The translations under genes were made by a program, and so were the position numbers. Positions 1-8,305 of a stretch of 64,000 nt of DNA are shown one piece after another; positions within the stretch are counted from its first letter, which is position 1; each line of letters starts with the position of its first letter. The notes under the pieces are model-generated. The model had not been told where the DNA came from and ran no database searches. It saw only the letters and a list, made by a program, of their open reading frames with translations. Source of the DNA: Oceanospirillum sp048270425 (lineage in GTDB: Bacteria; Pseudomonadota; Gammaproteobacteria; Pseudomonadales; Halomonadaceae); NCBI GenBank assembly GCA_048270425.1, contig JBLWSY010000007.1:62001-126000 (forward strand), in the 5' to 3' direction.

Positions 1-1467
1 GCCGCTGCTTCAGCCTTTATTAAAGGACGAGGGATTGTTCATAATGCAAAAAAACACGTGAAAAAAAACGTTGTTTTTAATGTGGATTTGAAAGATTTTT
101 TTGGAAGTATCAACTTTGGAAGAGTTTACGGTCTTTTAAAAGCTAAGCCTTATAGCTTGAATTCAGATGTTGCTCGCATAATAGCCCATTTATGTTGTTA
201 TAATAAAGTCCTGCCTCAAGGGGCTCCTACTTCGCCAGTTATATCAAATATGATTTGTAGGAAGCTGGATAGAGATTTAAGTTTTTTGGCTAAAAATAAT
301 TTTTGTTATTATACGAGATATGCTGATGATATAACCTTTTCTTCACATAAGGTCGAAAATAACTCTATATACAGTATTTCTTCGAGGCAGGCATCTGAAG
401 AGCTGATTGAAACTGTGGTCTCTAATGGTTTTATTATTAATAGTTCTAAAACAAGGCTTCAGCTATTTGATGAGCGTCAAGTTGTTACAGGTTTGAAAGT
501 AAATAGAAAAATTAATGTTGATAGGCGATATGTTAGGAAAACTCGTGCATTAATCCATGAGTTAAATCTAGATGTAGCGACTGCAAATCAAAAATTTAAA
601 GAAATATCTGGTGATGAAGCCGCCTGCCTTGAAAGTGTTGTGCATGGTCGTATTAGCTATATAGGTATGGTGAAGGGGTTAGAGTCAAGTGTCTACCAAG
701 GTTTGGCGACTAAATTTAATAATATTGATACTGATATTAAGGTCTCTTTGGCACCAAAAGATAAGAATGAAAGCCTAGAAAATCAATTGCATTTTTATGG
801 GTATAAAAACAGAGCCAGAATTGAGTCTAGTGTTTTTGTTATGACCTTTGAGGGTGTTGAGGGGCTTGACGAGGATTGCCAGCTGGTTCAGGGGACCGCT
901 TTTCTTTTTGAAAAGGGGCGTATTATTACCGCTAGCCATACTTTCTCAAAAGCTGGAGACCCTAGCTTTTGTTATTTATTTAAAGTACGAGATCCTAGTG
1001 TTAAATATAAAGCTAAATTAGTTTGGCGTTGTAAGGGGGCTGATATTGCTGAGCTTGTGTTTGTAGATGATAAGCCAAGTAAATTAAGAGGGTTTGACTT
1101 ATCTCCTACGTTAGAACCCCATCATGGTTATATGCTTTCTGTGGTTGGTTTTCCTGAGTATACGCTTAGTAACTCCAATGTAAGTATAATTTGTTGTAAT
1201 GTAATAAATACATCGATAATTAGTACTTTCTTTCACGCTGATATTGACAAGAATATTTTAGCTGGAAATAGCGGCGGTCCTGTATTGAATTCTTATATGC
1301 AGCTGGTTGGCATTGCTGTTCGTGGTGCTACAGTTTCTTCTGATGGCCGTGAAACAAATCTAGAAGGCACTGGTAAGTTTGTTTCGGCGAAGCATATTCC
1401 TGATAAAACGATATTCTCAGAGGAGAAGGAAGTTGAGGAAAACGAAAATGATAAGTACTTTGCCTAG
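1..1467 (+). CDS. Retron reverse transcriptase fused to trypsin-like serine protease (5' end outside window)
   Basis: The reading frame is open from base 1, so the gene starts upstream; a GTG at 58 is internal. Window-local codons 15-19 read NAKKH, the NAxxH motif of retron RT region X. Codons 107-110 are the catalytic YADD, and codons 162-164 the VTG of region Y, so this is a retron-type RT rather than a group II intron RT. From about codon 280 a trypsin-like domain follows, with a plausible complete triad: His313 (ASHTF), Asp348 (ADIAEL) and Ser424 (GNSGGP). RT-protease fusions are a recognised retron class; retrons act in anti-phage defence by making msDNA from an adjacent ncRNA, usually just upstream of the RT. 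That ncRNA would lie outside the window. The gene is visibly AT-richer than the chromosome to its right, which suggests horizontal acquisition. The protease's target is unknown. Confidence 0.9.
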   Translation, partial: AAASAFIKGRGIVHNAKKHVKKNVVFNVDLKDFFGSINFGRVYGLLKAKPYSLNSDVARIIAHLCCYNKVLPQGAPTSPVISNMICRKLDRDLSFLAKNNFCYYTRYADDITFSSHKVENNSIYSISSRQASEELIETVVSNGFIINSSKTRLQLFDERQVVTGLKVNRKINVDRRYVRKTRALIHELNLDVATANQKFKEISGDEAACLESVVHGRISYIGMVKGLESSVYQGLATKFNNIDTDIKVSLAPKDKNESLENQLHFYGYKNRARIESSVFVMTFEGVEGLDEDCQLVQGTAFLFEKGRIITASHTFSKAGDPSFCYLFKVRDPSVKYKAKLVWRCKGADIAELVFVDDKPSKLRGFDLSPTLEPHHGYMLSVVGFPEYTLSNSNVSIICCNVINTSIISTFFHADIDKNILAGNSGGPVLNSYMQLVGIAVRGATVSSDGRETNLEGTGKFVSAKHIPDKTIFSEEKEVEENENDKYFA

Positions 1468-1565
1468 TATTTATCTGGGTAAATAAAGAAAGCCTACTAC
1501 TACTGAAAGTAATAAAGAGAACACCGATAATCCTGAAGAATAGCTATCTGGCTATAGATGGATTC

Positions 1566-1838
1566 TTAGAGCAACTCGCTATGACTACCAATTCTGGCGA
1601 GTTGTAACCTTCCATCTTTCACCCGATAGATCAGCAGTAAGTCCGGTTTGATATGGCAGTCTCTGAAACTGAGCCAGTTTCCGGTAAGCGCATGATCTGC
1701 ATAACGGGCTTCGAGTATTTCTTCCCGCTGCAGTTTTGAGATGACATTCCCGACTTCAAGAATATCGGGAATGCTCAATTTGGTGACTTTTTTAAAATCC
1801 TTTTTGAACTGGTTCGAGTATTCAAGCTTGAGCATCAC
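1566..1838 (-). CDS. yafQ: YafQ-family mRNA interferase toxin
   Basis: This 90-residue protein of the RelE/ParE superfamily has the typical YafQ C-terminal half: DHALTGNW, RDCHIKPDLLLIYR and a terminal GSHSELL. These carry the histidines and aspartate that YafQ enzymes use for ribosome-dependent mRNA cleavage. The length is normal. Its start overlaps the end of the upstream antitoxin gene by 17 bases, the usual translational coupling for this family. It is convergent with the retron RT, so the two are neighbours and not an operon. The toxin appears intact. Confidence 0.93.
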   Translation of the reverse strand: MMLKLEYSNQFKKDFKKVTKLSIPDILEVGNVISKLQREEILEARYADHALTGNWLSFRDCHIKPDLLLIYRVKDGRLQLARIGSHSELL

Positions 1839-2106
1839 CTACTTTCCCTTCCGTGAGTTCGTATAGCAGCTCATCCACTGAATCTGCGGTGTTTCCTCGT
1901 CCTTCATCCAGCTCTTTCATGGCTGCAAGTGTGGTTTTGTTCGGCTGACGGGCTTTCAGCTCAAAGGGAATTCCACCGTGATTGATAACGGCTTTGGCGA
2001 AAAGCTTCAGTGCCTGTGAAGGGCTCAGACCAACCTCGTCACAAATATGGGTAAAGGCCACTTTGGTTTCGTGATCAATACGGGTGCTCAGCATTTCAGT
2101 TTTCAT
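1822..2106 (-). CDS. dinJ: DinJ/RelB-family antitoxin
   Basis: A 94-residue antitoxin. The N-terminal part (STRIDHETKVAFTHICDEVGL) matches the ribbon-helix-helix DNA-binding region of DinJ, and the acidic C-terminal tail is what normally wraps the toxin. I chose the ATG at 2106, which has GGAA nine bases upstream, over an in-frame TTG at 2118. The stop overlaps the start of yafQ, giving the standard antitoxin-first order. DinJ-YafQ complexes usually repress their own promoter; a weak ATGTA/TACAT repeat lies just upstream (about 2129-2149), but I cannot show it is an operator. Confidence 0.92.
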   Translation of the reverse strand: MKTEMLSTRIDHETKVAFTHICDEVGLSPSQALKLFAKAVINHGGIPFELKARQPNKTTLAAMKELDEGRGNTADSVDELLYELTEGKVGDAQA

Positions 2107-2283
2107 GGTGTGTTCCAAATGTATTGCAATGTTTTACATATGCAGAAATTGTAGCACTTTTCTGACTAGGTGAATTCAGGAAATCTCACTAAACCTTTTC
2201 CGCTTTTTCTGTTCCAATAACTCTAACCCTGCAAGGAAACGACTGGGATAGCTAAAAGCCCCGGTCTGGCAATGAGGTCTTTT

Positions 2284-3213
2284 ATGAAACGCCGTGTTCT
2301 CGCTTTTCTGCTGTTGTTTATCACCTCCACCGCTTATGCGGAGCTGAGGGATTACTCCCTGACGCGCTCTGATGGCTCGGACCTTCACTATTACCTGTCT
2401 GCGGGCACTGTGCCCAACACGGATACTTTACTGCTGATCCTGCAAGGTTCGGACTGCAACAGTGTGACCCGTATCGACTCTATCTTTACCGATTACCGTA
2501 ACGTCTGGCCGGAGGCGGATCTGCTGCTGGTGGAGAAATACGGTATTGATCGACAGTTGAGTTACAGCTCTGATGCTGAGCGCCAGGACTGTCCGGATGC
2601 GTACCTGAAAGGGGATAGCCCAAGGCAACGGGTTGCTGATATCCGACAGGTGCTTGACCAGATACAGCAGAACAACCGCTACCCACGGCTCATTGTTCTT
2701 GGTGGCAGCGAGGGGGCGGTGATCGCCAATTTGTTGGCCAGTGAAAGAGACGTCAGCGCCAGCATCGCCTTTAATGGTGGTGGCCGCTGGTTTAAGGATG
2801 ATGTACTGCACAGTATTCAGCTGGAATCCCCCAATCCCGAGGTTGCCAGAGAAGCGCTGGCCGGATTTGAAGGTTTTAGCCAGCATATTCTGAATAGTCC
2901 CCCGACGGATCTTATTGTCAGTGGGCATGCCTATGACTGGTGGCAGCAGATGTTGTCTCTTGATCAGCAGGCTGTATTGCAGCAGATTGAATCACCGGTG
3001 TTACTGATTCAGTCCGGGCAGGATCGTTCGGTTTCGCCGCAAAAACAGGCGCAGCTGGTCAATGAGTTAGAGGCGGCGGGCAAAGAGAATATCCATTATC
3101 TGACCTATGATGAGCTGGATCATCAGTTCAACAAGGCTGACGGTTCCAGTGATCGGAAAAGAGTCGTGGCAGATATCCGTCAATGGCTGAGAGAGGTTTT
3201 AAAGGCTTCCTGA
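2284..3213 (+). CDS. Secreted alpha/beta hydrolase
   Basis: A 309-residue protein with a clear Sec signal peptide (MKRRVLAFLLLFITSTAYA). GAGG six bases before the ATG at 2284 favours this start over an ATG at 2272. The mature part looks like an alpha/beta hydrolase: the nucleophile elbow is probably GGSEGA, an acidic residue would sit near SGQDRSV, and the catalytic His in DELDHQF. The substrate cannot be told; esterase or dipeptidyl-peptidase-like activity is possible. It stands alone, downstream of the divergently oriented toxin-antitoxin pair. Confidence 0.75.
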   Translation: MKRRVLAFLLLFITSTAYAELRDYSLTRSDGSDLHYYLSAGTVPNTDTLLLILQGSDCNSVTRIDSIFTDYRNVWPEADLLLVEKYGIDRQLSYSSDAERQDCPDAYLKGDSPRQRVADIRQVLDQIQQNNRYPRLIVLGGSEGAVIANLLASERDVSASIAFNGGGRWFKDDVLHSIQLESPNPEVAREALAGFEGFSQHILNSPPTDLIVSGHAYDWWQQMLSLDQQAVLQQIESPVLLIQSGQDRSVSPQKQAQLVNELEAAGKENIHYLTYDELDHQFNKADGSSDRKRVVADIRQWLREVLKAS

Positions 3214-3336
3214 TAATGAGTTGTACCGATCATTTACGTTTGTATTCCTTTCTCCATTCTGGTTTTATCTGACACGTTTCCGGCGTTGGAGAGACTTCGG
3301 ATCATGACTGTTTGATAACGATTTAGGGAAGAAGTT

Positions 3337-3702
3337 ATGCGTTTAATTGCCGTGTCTGTATTGGGTTTGGCTCTGGTGGGCTGCTCATCTTCGGGTTTTC
3401 GTCCTGAGCAGGAGGTTTCCATTAAGCCTTATGCAGACCGTATTGAGGCTGCATGCCTCACTTCTGGTACCTTTGACAGAGGCCTAAGCGATAGTCTGGT
3501 GCAAAAAGCATGCAGCGCTTTAGCGATCACGTTTGCCGATATCAATGAAAGCAACATGAAGTCCAAATTAAGCTCGACAGTTATTGAACTATGCAAAGAG
3601 AAATATCCAGAGCAGGAGACGGCCTGTATTGTTAGGGCTCAGGAAAATTATTACGAAAACAACGCAAATAAGATAATCCAAAACTTCCAAGCTAAACAGT
3701 AA
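3337..3702 (+). CDS. Small lipoprotein of unknown function
   Basis: A 121-residue protein with a lipoprotein signal (MRLIAVSVLGLALVGC, lipobox LVGC, lipidation at Cys16). The start has a good ribosome binding site (AGGGAAG). The mature part is mostly helical and charged, with four further cysteines that could form disulfides in the periplasm. Ser at +2 favours outer-membrane sorting. I do not recognise the family. A strong hairpin follows the gene. Confidence 0.7.
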   Translation: MRLIAVSVLGLALVGCSSSGFRPEQEVSIKPYADRIEAACLTSGTFDRGLSDSLVQKACSALAITFADINESNMKSKLSSTVIELCKEKYPEQETACIVRAQENYYENNANKIIQNFQAKQ

Positions 3703-3713
3703 GGTTCATTGCC

Positions 3714-3742
3714 GAAGAAACGAAGGCCGTCTTCGTTTCTTC
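3714..3742. terminator. Perfect 12-bp inverted repeat, possible terminator
   Basis: GAAGAAACGAAG and its exact complement are separated by five bases, 12 bases after the lipoprotein stop codon. No T tract follows, so it may be a weak terminator or an mRNA-stabilising hairpin. Confidence 0.5.
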
Positions 3743-3922
3743 AGGCCTACACCTCCCTTACTCGGGGCGATACCTTGTCCTGACAAATCCCTGTTTTTTC
3801 GTTAAACGATAGCCAAATCCTATCAACCCCATCGAAACTATCGAGTGTCGCAAATAAGAAGCCTTATCAATAATACACCTGTATTCAATGATAGTTCCGG
3901 TTCACCGGACAAGGCGGGCGAC

Positions 3923-4315
3923 ATGAAAAAGGCACTGAATTTTGCGGCGATTCACTTCACGATTGCGTTCACCGTGGCGCTTCTGCTGACCGGTGACATC
4001 ATCATCGGTAGTTTGATTGCTCTGCTGGAACCGGCTGTTAATACGGTTGCTTTCTACTTCCACGAGAAGGTCTGGGGTCGTTTTCAGATGTTAAGGCTGG
4101 CGGCAACAGCCCGGATCAAAACCGGCAGTTTTGCCGTGGTTCACTTCGGTGTTGCCTTTACTGTGGGCTATCTGTTGTCCGGTGACTTTCTGGTGGGCGG
4201 TTTGGTTGCTGCTGTGGAGCCTTGTTTTAACACTGTGGCCTACTACTTCTTTGAGCGTAACTGGCAGCGTAAATGTCGCCAGAGCCAACTTCAGGGCCCG
4301 GAACTGGCTTTCTGA
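3923..4315 (+). CDS. Membrane protein with two tandem DUF2061 units
   Basis: A 130-residue protein made of two similar halves of about 45 residues. Each has two hydrophobic segments and the DUF2061 ending: first AVNTVAFYFHEKVW, then CFNTVAYYFFERNW. The first unit runs from about residue 5 to 52, the second from about 62 to 110. I chose the ATG at 3923, with AAGG eight bases upstream; a GTG at 3845 in frame has no visible ribosome binding site. DUF2061 proteins are usually a single unit of unknown function in the inner membrane, so the duplication is noteworthy. Confidence 0.78.
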   Translation: MKKALNFAAIHFTIAFTVALLLTGDIIIGSLIALLEPAVNTVAFYFHEKVWGRFQMLRLAATARIKTGSFAVVHFGVAFTVGYLLSGDFLVGGLVAAVEPCFNTVAYYFFERNWQRKCRQSQLQGPELAF

Positions 4316-4365
4316 TTGCTCGGCTTTGACCCTTTCTTTCCATCTCCCTCGGTTTGTTTTGGCGC

Positions 4366-4399
4366 ACCCTAAGCGAGCATTTCTGGTCTCGCTTAGGGT
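4366..4399. terminator. 12-bp inverted repeat between convergent genes
   Basis: ACCCTAAGCGAG and its exact complement flank a 10-base loop. It lies between the converging DUF2061 and VOC genes, where a two-way terminator is expected. Neither side has a clear T run. Confidence 0.5.
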
Positions 4400-4445
4400 A
4401 TCTACTGGTAGGTAGAATTTGCCGAATAAACCGCTTTTCAATGTC

Positions 4446-4913
4446 TTACTGATAGACGGCCTTACTGAAGGCTTCCGCTTCTTCTGTGACTGATTTTGGT
4501 GCGGCATTGCGCTCTTCCGGCAGGTCGCTCAGGTATTGCACAAACTCGATTTCGTATCCATCCGGGTCGATAAAGTAGACATTGCGTCGATGGGGTTCAT
4601 CAGCACCATCTTTACTGATCCCGAAACCAGCCTCTGCTAACCGTGTAATGACGGCATCAATATTGGAGGTCACAAAGGCGATATGTGCCAGCCCCAGTTC
4701 GTGCCCGGTCAGATCCCGATTGTGGCCGGTGCCGGAGTCATTCAGCGCCAGATACTGATAATCATCGCCGTAGTGCAGCCAGTTTCTGACCTTGCCATAC
4801 CAGTTACTTTCGCCTTTAGCGCGTACCTTCCATTGGGGAAATGCTGCCCGATAAAACTTCAGTGATGCCACTAAATCGCTAACAACCAAGTTGACGTGTT
4901 CTAAGTGAATCAT
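4446..4913 (-). CDS. VOC-superfamily (glyoxalase/dioxygenase-fold) protein, probable SoxR target
   Basis: A 155-residue protein with two beta-alpha-beta-beta-beta units. Candidate metal ligands are the N-terminal His of LEHVN, the His of LAHIAF and the Glu of DGYEIEFVQ. The motif FIDPDGYEIEF is typical of glyoxalase I and fosfomycin/bleomycin-resistance relatives; the substrate is not deducible. The start has a strong AAGGAAG site. The gene is divergent from soxR, and the SoxR box lies 55 bases upstream within a soxS-like promoter facing this gene. A role in detoxifying redox-active compounds or their products is therefore likely, as inference. Confidence 0.85.
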   Translation of the reverse strand: MIHLEHVNLVVSDLVASLKFYRAAFPQWKVRAKGESNWYGKVRNWLHYGDDYQYLALNDSGTGHNRDLTGHELGLAHIAFVTSNIDAVITRLAEAGFGISKDGADEPHRRNVYFIDPDGYEIEFVQYLSDLPEERNAAPKSVTEEAEAFSKAVYQ

Positions 4914-4968
4914 CTTCTGCTTCCTTCTTTTGATCTGTCTTGTTTTGTAGAATGAGTGCAGCTTAAAA

Positions 4969-4986
4969 CCTCAAGCTAGGTTGAGG
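4969..4986 (-). promoter_or_regulatory. SoxR box in a soxS-type promoter facing the VOC gene
   Basis: CCTCAAGCTAGGTTGAGG is nearly the known SoxR operator (CCTCAA-N6-TTGAGG arms are exact). Read on the minus strand, TTTACC overlaps the box as a -35 and TAAGCT follows 19 bases later as a weak -10. The long 19-base spacer is the hallmark of promoters that SoxR activates by DNA distortion. No comparable -35 is seen on the soxR side. Confidence 0.85.
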
Positions 4987-5106
4987 TAAAGACCCTGTTT
5001 CAACTTTTTTCCTTTTAGTTTTCGGTTTGCGCTTGAGGTTGAAGCTGACGTTGTGTGGTAGCTGCAGGGGGGCGTTACAGAGGAAAAAGCAACAGGAGGA
5101 ATCAAC

Positions 5107-5562
5107 ATGGCGACTCGGGATAACTGGTCGGTAGGACGGGTGGCAGAGCGCTCCGGGGTTAAGGTCAGTACGCTGCATTTTTATGAGCAGCGCGGGCTGA
5201 TCTCAAGTCATCGCAACCCCGGCAATCAGCGACGATACACACCGGATGTACTGCGCCGTATCTCTGTGATTAAGGCGGCGCAAAAGCTGGGCATCACCTT
5301 AAGTGAGATCGAGCAGGCGTTTTCGACACTGCCGGATAACCGCACCCCAACCCAGGAGGACTGGGAGCGACTCTCCGCCGGTTGGCAGGAGAAACTCGAC
5401 CAGCGTATTCGCTATCTGGAACGTCTGCGGGATCACATGACAGGCTGTATTGGTTGCGGCTGCCTCTCGATGAAAAGCTGTCCGTTGTACAATGCCGGGG
5501 ATGAGTTAGCCTCAGAAGGAGCAGGGCCTGTGATTCTGGATCGCAACGGTGTTCCCGATTGA
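5107..5562 (+). CDS. soxR: Redox-sensitive MerR-family activator SoxR
   Basis: A 151-residue protein. Residues 7-75 form the MerR winged helix (WSVGRVAERSGVKVSTLHFY), followed by a dimerisation helix at about 84-110. The [2Fe-2S] cluster ligands are Cys114, Cys117, Cys119 and Cys125 in the order C-x2-C-x-C-x5-C specific to SoxR. Oxidation of the cluster by redox-cycling compounds or superoxide switches on target promoters. No soxS gene is next to it, as is usual outside enterics, so it probably acts directly on targets such as the divergent VOC gene. AGGAGG lies just upstream of the ATG. Confidence 0.97.
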   Translation: MATRDNWSVGRVAERSGVKVSTLHFYEQRGLISSHRNPGNQRRYTPDVLRRISVIKAAQKLGITLSEIEQAFSTLPDNRTPTQEDWERLSAGWQEKLDQRIRYLERLRDHMTGCIGCGCLSMKSCPLYNAGDELASEGAGPVILDRNGVPD

Positions 5563-5608
5563 GTTAGGTGTTAACGCGTCGACATTAATAAGGTAAAGGG
5601 TGAAAAAA

Positions 5609-6217
5609 ATGCAGGCCATTGAGCAGGTTTTAAGTTTTATTGTTGAGATTGAAAAACTGAAAGACGTTTACCGCAAAACAAAACCTGTGGGGCTGGATCG
5701 GTTTGAGAACTCTGCCGAACACAGCTGGCATGTCTGCCTGTCGGCGCTGATGCTGAAAGAGTTTGCTAATGAACCGGTGAACATCGACCGGGTGATCAAG
5801 ATGCTGCTGATTCATGATCTGGGTGAGATCGATGCGGGAGATACCATTATCTACGCCAGCGAAACGCCTGAGCTGAAAGATGAAGAAGCCGAAGGCGTTG
5901 CCCGTCTGTTAGCGCTTTTGCCAGAAGGGCAGGGGGACGAATATATGCAGCTCTGGTATGAATTTGAAGCCGGCGAAACTCCCGATGCCCGCTACGCCAA
6001 GGCGATAGATCGGGTGCCGCCTTTGCTGCATAACCTGCACGGCAAGGGTGAGAATCACGGCCACAGCTGGCGCACGCACAATATCAGTCGTGAGCAGGTT
6101 CTGGGGCTGAATTCCCGAATCGACAAGGGCAGTAGCGAACTCTGGCAAACCCTGAAAGGTCAGCTGGAAGAGGCCTTTGATGCCGGTATTCTCAATAGTG
6201 ATATGAATACACAATAA
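5609..6217 (+). CDS. HD-domain phosphohydrolase (YfbR/HDDC2-like)
   Basis: A 202-residue HD-superfamily protein with the metal ligands in order: His of SAEHSWH, HD of LLIHDLGEIDAGD, and Asp of KAIDRV. This arrangement is that of the HD_3 group (human HDDC2, yeast YGK1, E. coli YfbR), which dephosphorylate deoxynucleoside 5'-monophosphates. That activity is inferred from family. An AAAGGG site serves the ATG at 5609; a GTG at 5600 in frame is an alternative. It lies 46 bases after soxR on the same strand and could share its transcript. Confidence 0.87.
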   Translation: MQAIEQVLSFIVEIEKLKDVYRKTKPVGLDRFENSAEHSWHVCLSALMLKEFANEPVNIDRVIKMLLIHDLGEIDAGDTIIYASETPELKDEEAEGVARLLALLPEGQGDEYMQLWYEFEAGETPDARYAKAIDRVPPLLHNLHGKGENHGHSWRTHNISREQVLGLNSRIDKGSSELWQTLKGQLEEAFDAGILNSDMNTQ

Positions 6218-6340
6218 ATTGCCACAACGAATCATAAGAGAGTCCTTTACGAACACCTGAATCGAGTTTGTGCTCATTTTCACAGCCCTGTCAGGATCTT
6301 TCCGTTACAATTCGCCTTTTTCGTTAGGGATGCCCTGATT

Positions 6341-7183
6341 ATGCTGCGTGCTCTGGATGAGTATCTGATTAATCCTCCGGCTCAACCTCACTTGCGGGGG
6401 GTTAAGCGCTTTACGGTCGAATTTCTCTTTTTTGGTGTTAAAGAAGCGCGGGCCTGTCTGTTTGCCGGCCTCTTTTTTCTTTCCGTGATGCTGGTACCCA
6501 AGGCGGGCCTGCTGGGTATTCCCCGTTACGATGCGCTGCTTGTGATTGCGCTTTTGATTCAGGGTTGGATGCTCTGGACCGGTCTGGAAACCTGGGATGA
6601 GGTTAAAGCGATCAGTGTTTTCCACGTGGTGGGTTTTGCGTTGGAAGTGTTTAAAACATCTGGTGAGATTCAATCCTGGAGTTACCCGGATTTCGCTTAC
6701 ACCAAGCTCTTTGGTGTACCGCTCTTTTCGGGGTTTATGTATGCCGCTGTGGGCAGTTATATCATTCAGGCGTGGCGGCTTTTTGATCTGAAAATTATTC
6801 ACCACCCGCCCTACTGGATGGCGACGCTGGTGGCACTGCTGATCTACGTGAACTTTTTTACCCATCACTACATTGATGATTACCGCTGGTATCTGGGGGC
6901 GGTTTGTTTGGGTCTTTATGCCCGCAGTCAGGTGATTTTCCGGCCTTTTGATACCGATCGTAAAATGCCTTTACTGGTGTCATTTGTGCTGATCGCTTTC
7001 TTCATCTGGGTTGCGGAAAACATCAGTACCTTATTAGGGATCTGGAAGTACCCGGATCAATTAGATACCTGGACTCTGGTCCATATTGGTAAGTGGAGTT
7101 CCTGGTCTTTGCTGGTGATCATGACCTTTACTATTGTCGCCAATCTGAAGCACATCAAAAGGTCGATTTCGATTCCTGACTGA
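6341..7183 (+). CDS. DUF817 integral membrane protein
   Basis: A 280-residue protein with about eight hydrophobic segments. It contains features of the DUF817 family: FGVKEARACLFAG, EVFKTSGEIQSWSYPD, GVPLFSGFMYAAVGSY and a His-rich NFFTHHYIDD. The family is widespread in bacteria, sits in the inner membrane and has no established function; the His/Asp cluster hints at metal or proton chemistry. Monocistronic by spacing. Confidence 0.85.
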   Translation: MLRALDEYLINPPAQPHLRGVKRFTVEFLFFGVKEARACLFAGLFFLSVMLVPKAGLLGIPRYDALLVIALLIQGWMLWTGLETWDEVKAISVFHVVGFALEVFKTSGEIQSWSYPDFAYTKLFGVPLFSGFMYAAVGSYIIQAWRLFDLKIIHHPPYWMATLVALLIYVNFFTHHYIDDYRWYLGAVCLGLYARSQVIFRPFDTDRKMPLLVSFVLIAFFIWVAENISTLLGIWKYPDQLDTWTLVHIGKWSSWSLLVIMTFTIVANLKHIKRSISIPD

Positions 7184-7295
7184 GCTTTTCGTTGGTAGAT
7201 AAAAACACATTGTTTTTAGGGAATGCACCGTTTTATGTGTGGTTGCGTAGAAAAAAATAGCTGTTTTTTTCACTGCCAGGAGAGCTTTTTCCCCT

Positions 7296-7886
7296 ATGGA
7301 TATTTTGCGTAAACTCAGTAAGCCGTTTTCTACCAAAGCTCTGCTTAGTACATGGATACTGAGTATGTTGCTGCTGACGGCCTGTACCGGTGTGCCGGAA
7401 AAAGTCACTCCGGTATCGGGTTTTGAGCTGGATCGTTATCTGGGCAAATGGTACGAGATCGCACGTTTGGATCATTCTTTTGAGCGTGGTCTGAGCCATA
7501 TCAGCGCTAACTATTCACTTCGGGATGATGGCGGAGTCCGAGTGATCAATCAGGGGTTTAACACCGAAGAAGGGACCTGGCGTCAGGCTGAGGGTAAAGC
7601 CTACTTTGTTGAATCTGCTGATCAGGGGTATCTGAAAGTCTCTTTCTTTGGCCCGTTTTACGGTTCGTATATCGTGTTTGAACTGGACCAGGAAAACTAT
7701 CAATACGCCTTCATCTCAGGGCCGGATACGGATTATCTTTGGTTATTGTCCCGTACCCCAGATGTATCAGAAGCCCTGAAGCAGCGTTTTATCGCCGAGG
7801 CTGAAAAGCGCGGCTTTGATACATCAAAACTTATCTTTCCGGATCAGCGAGCGGAAACCAAGCCTGCAGGTGAGCCAAAGTTTTAA
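7296..7886 (+). CDS. blc: Outer-membrane lipocalin Blc
   Basis: A 196-residue lipoprotein with lipobox LTAC at residues 27-30. The lipocalin domain opens with the diagnostic GKWYEIARLDHSFERG, and the beta-barrel continues with GYLKVSFFGPFYGSY and YLWLLSRTP. Blc binds lysophospholipids and fatty acids and is stress-induced in enterics. Residues after about 185 are a short charged tail. A 20-residue N-terminal extension before the hydrophobic signal is somewhat long; the in-frame start is the ATG at 7296 with AGGAGAG upstream. Confidence 0.95.
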   Translation: MDILRKLSKPFSTKALLSTWILSMLLLTACTGVPEKVTPVSGFELDRYLGKWYEIARLDHSFERGLSHISANYSLRDDGGVRVINQGFNTEEGTWRQAEGKAYFVESADQGYLKVSFFGPFYGSYIVFELDQENYQYAFISGPDTDYLWLLSRTPDVSEALKQRFIAEAEKRGFDTSKLIFPDQRAETKPAGEPKF

Positions 7887-7914
7887 TCTGATATTCCGAT
7901 AAAAGGATGCCTCT

Positions 7915-8148
7915 ATGGGTTACTCAACCCCTAACAATCAGATCAATCCCCGCAAGTTGCTGCACAGTAAATGGACGGCGGTTGATCCTCTTGATCGGGA
8001 AAAGCATTTTCTGGTGACGGAGGTAGAGTTTGATGAAGAGGGCGTGGCTGTACATTGTGCGCTGGAGGCCGTGATCTCTCATAAGCTTTATCCCGTCAAT
8101 TGGCGGGATCTGAAGGATGCCAGCCGATGGAAGCAGGGCTGGAAATAG
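7915..8148 (+). CDS. TIGR02450-type tryptophan-rich small protein
   Basis: A 77-residue protein with the family pattern NPRKLLHSKWTAV near the N-terminus, KHFLVTEVEFDEEG, and LYPVNWRDLKD followed by a Trp-rich C-terminus (WKQGWK). The function is unknown. It starts 28 bases after blc with an AAGGATG ribosome binding site and may be co-transcribed with it. Confidence 0.88.
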   Translation: MGYSTPNNQINPRKLLHSKWTAVDPLDREKHFLVTEVEFDEEGVAVHCALEAVISHKLYPVNWRDLKDASRWKQGWK

Positions 8149-8162
8149 TTTTCAGTGATTGA

Positions 8163-8190
8163 GGGGGGGCATAAGCCCCCCCTGATTTTG
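8163..8190 (+). terminator. Rho-independent terminator
   Basis: GGGGGGGC, a four-base loop ATAA and GCCCCCCC, followed by TGATTTTG, end the blc / TIGR02450 unit. Confidence 0.75.
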
Positions 8191-8305
8191 CTATCGGGTT
8201 GTTTCAGATAGCCTTTTAATCCGGTCTTAATTCCAGCCTTTTCTACTTTTCCTGCCGTGAGTCGTGGTCAGATCTGACATTAGGAACACAATAAAATCTT
8301 AATTT

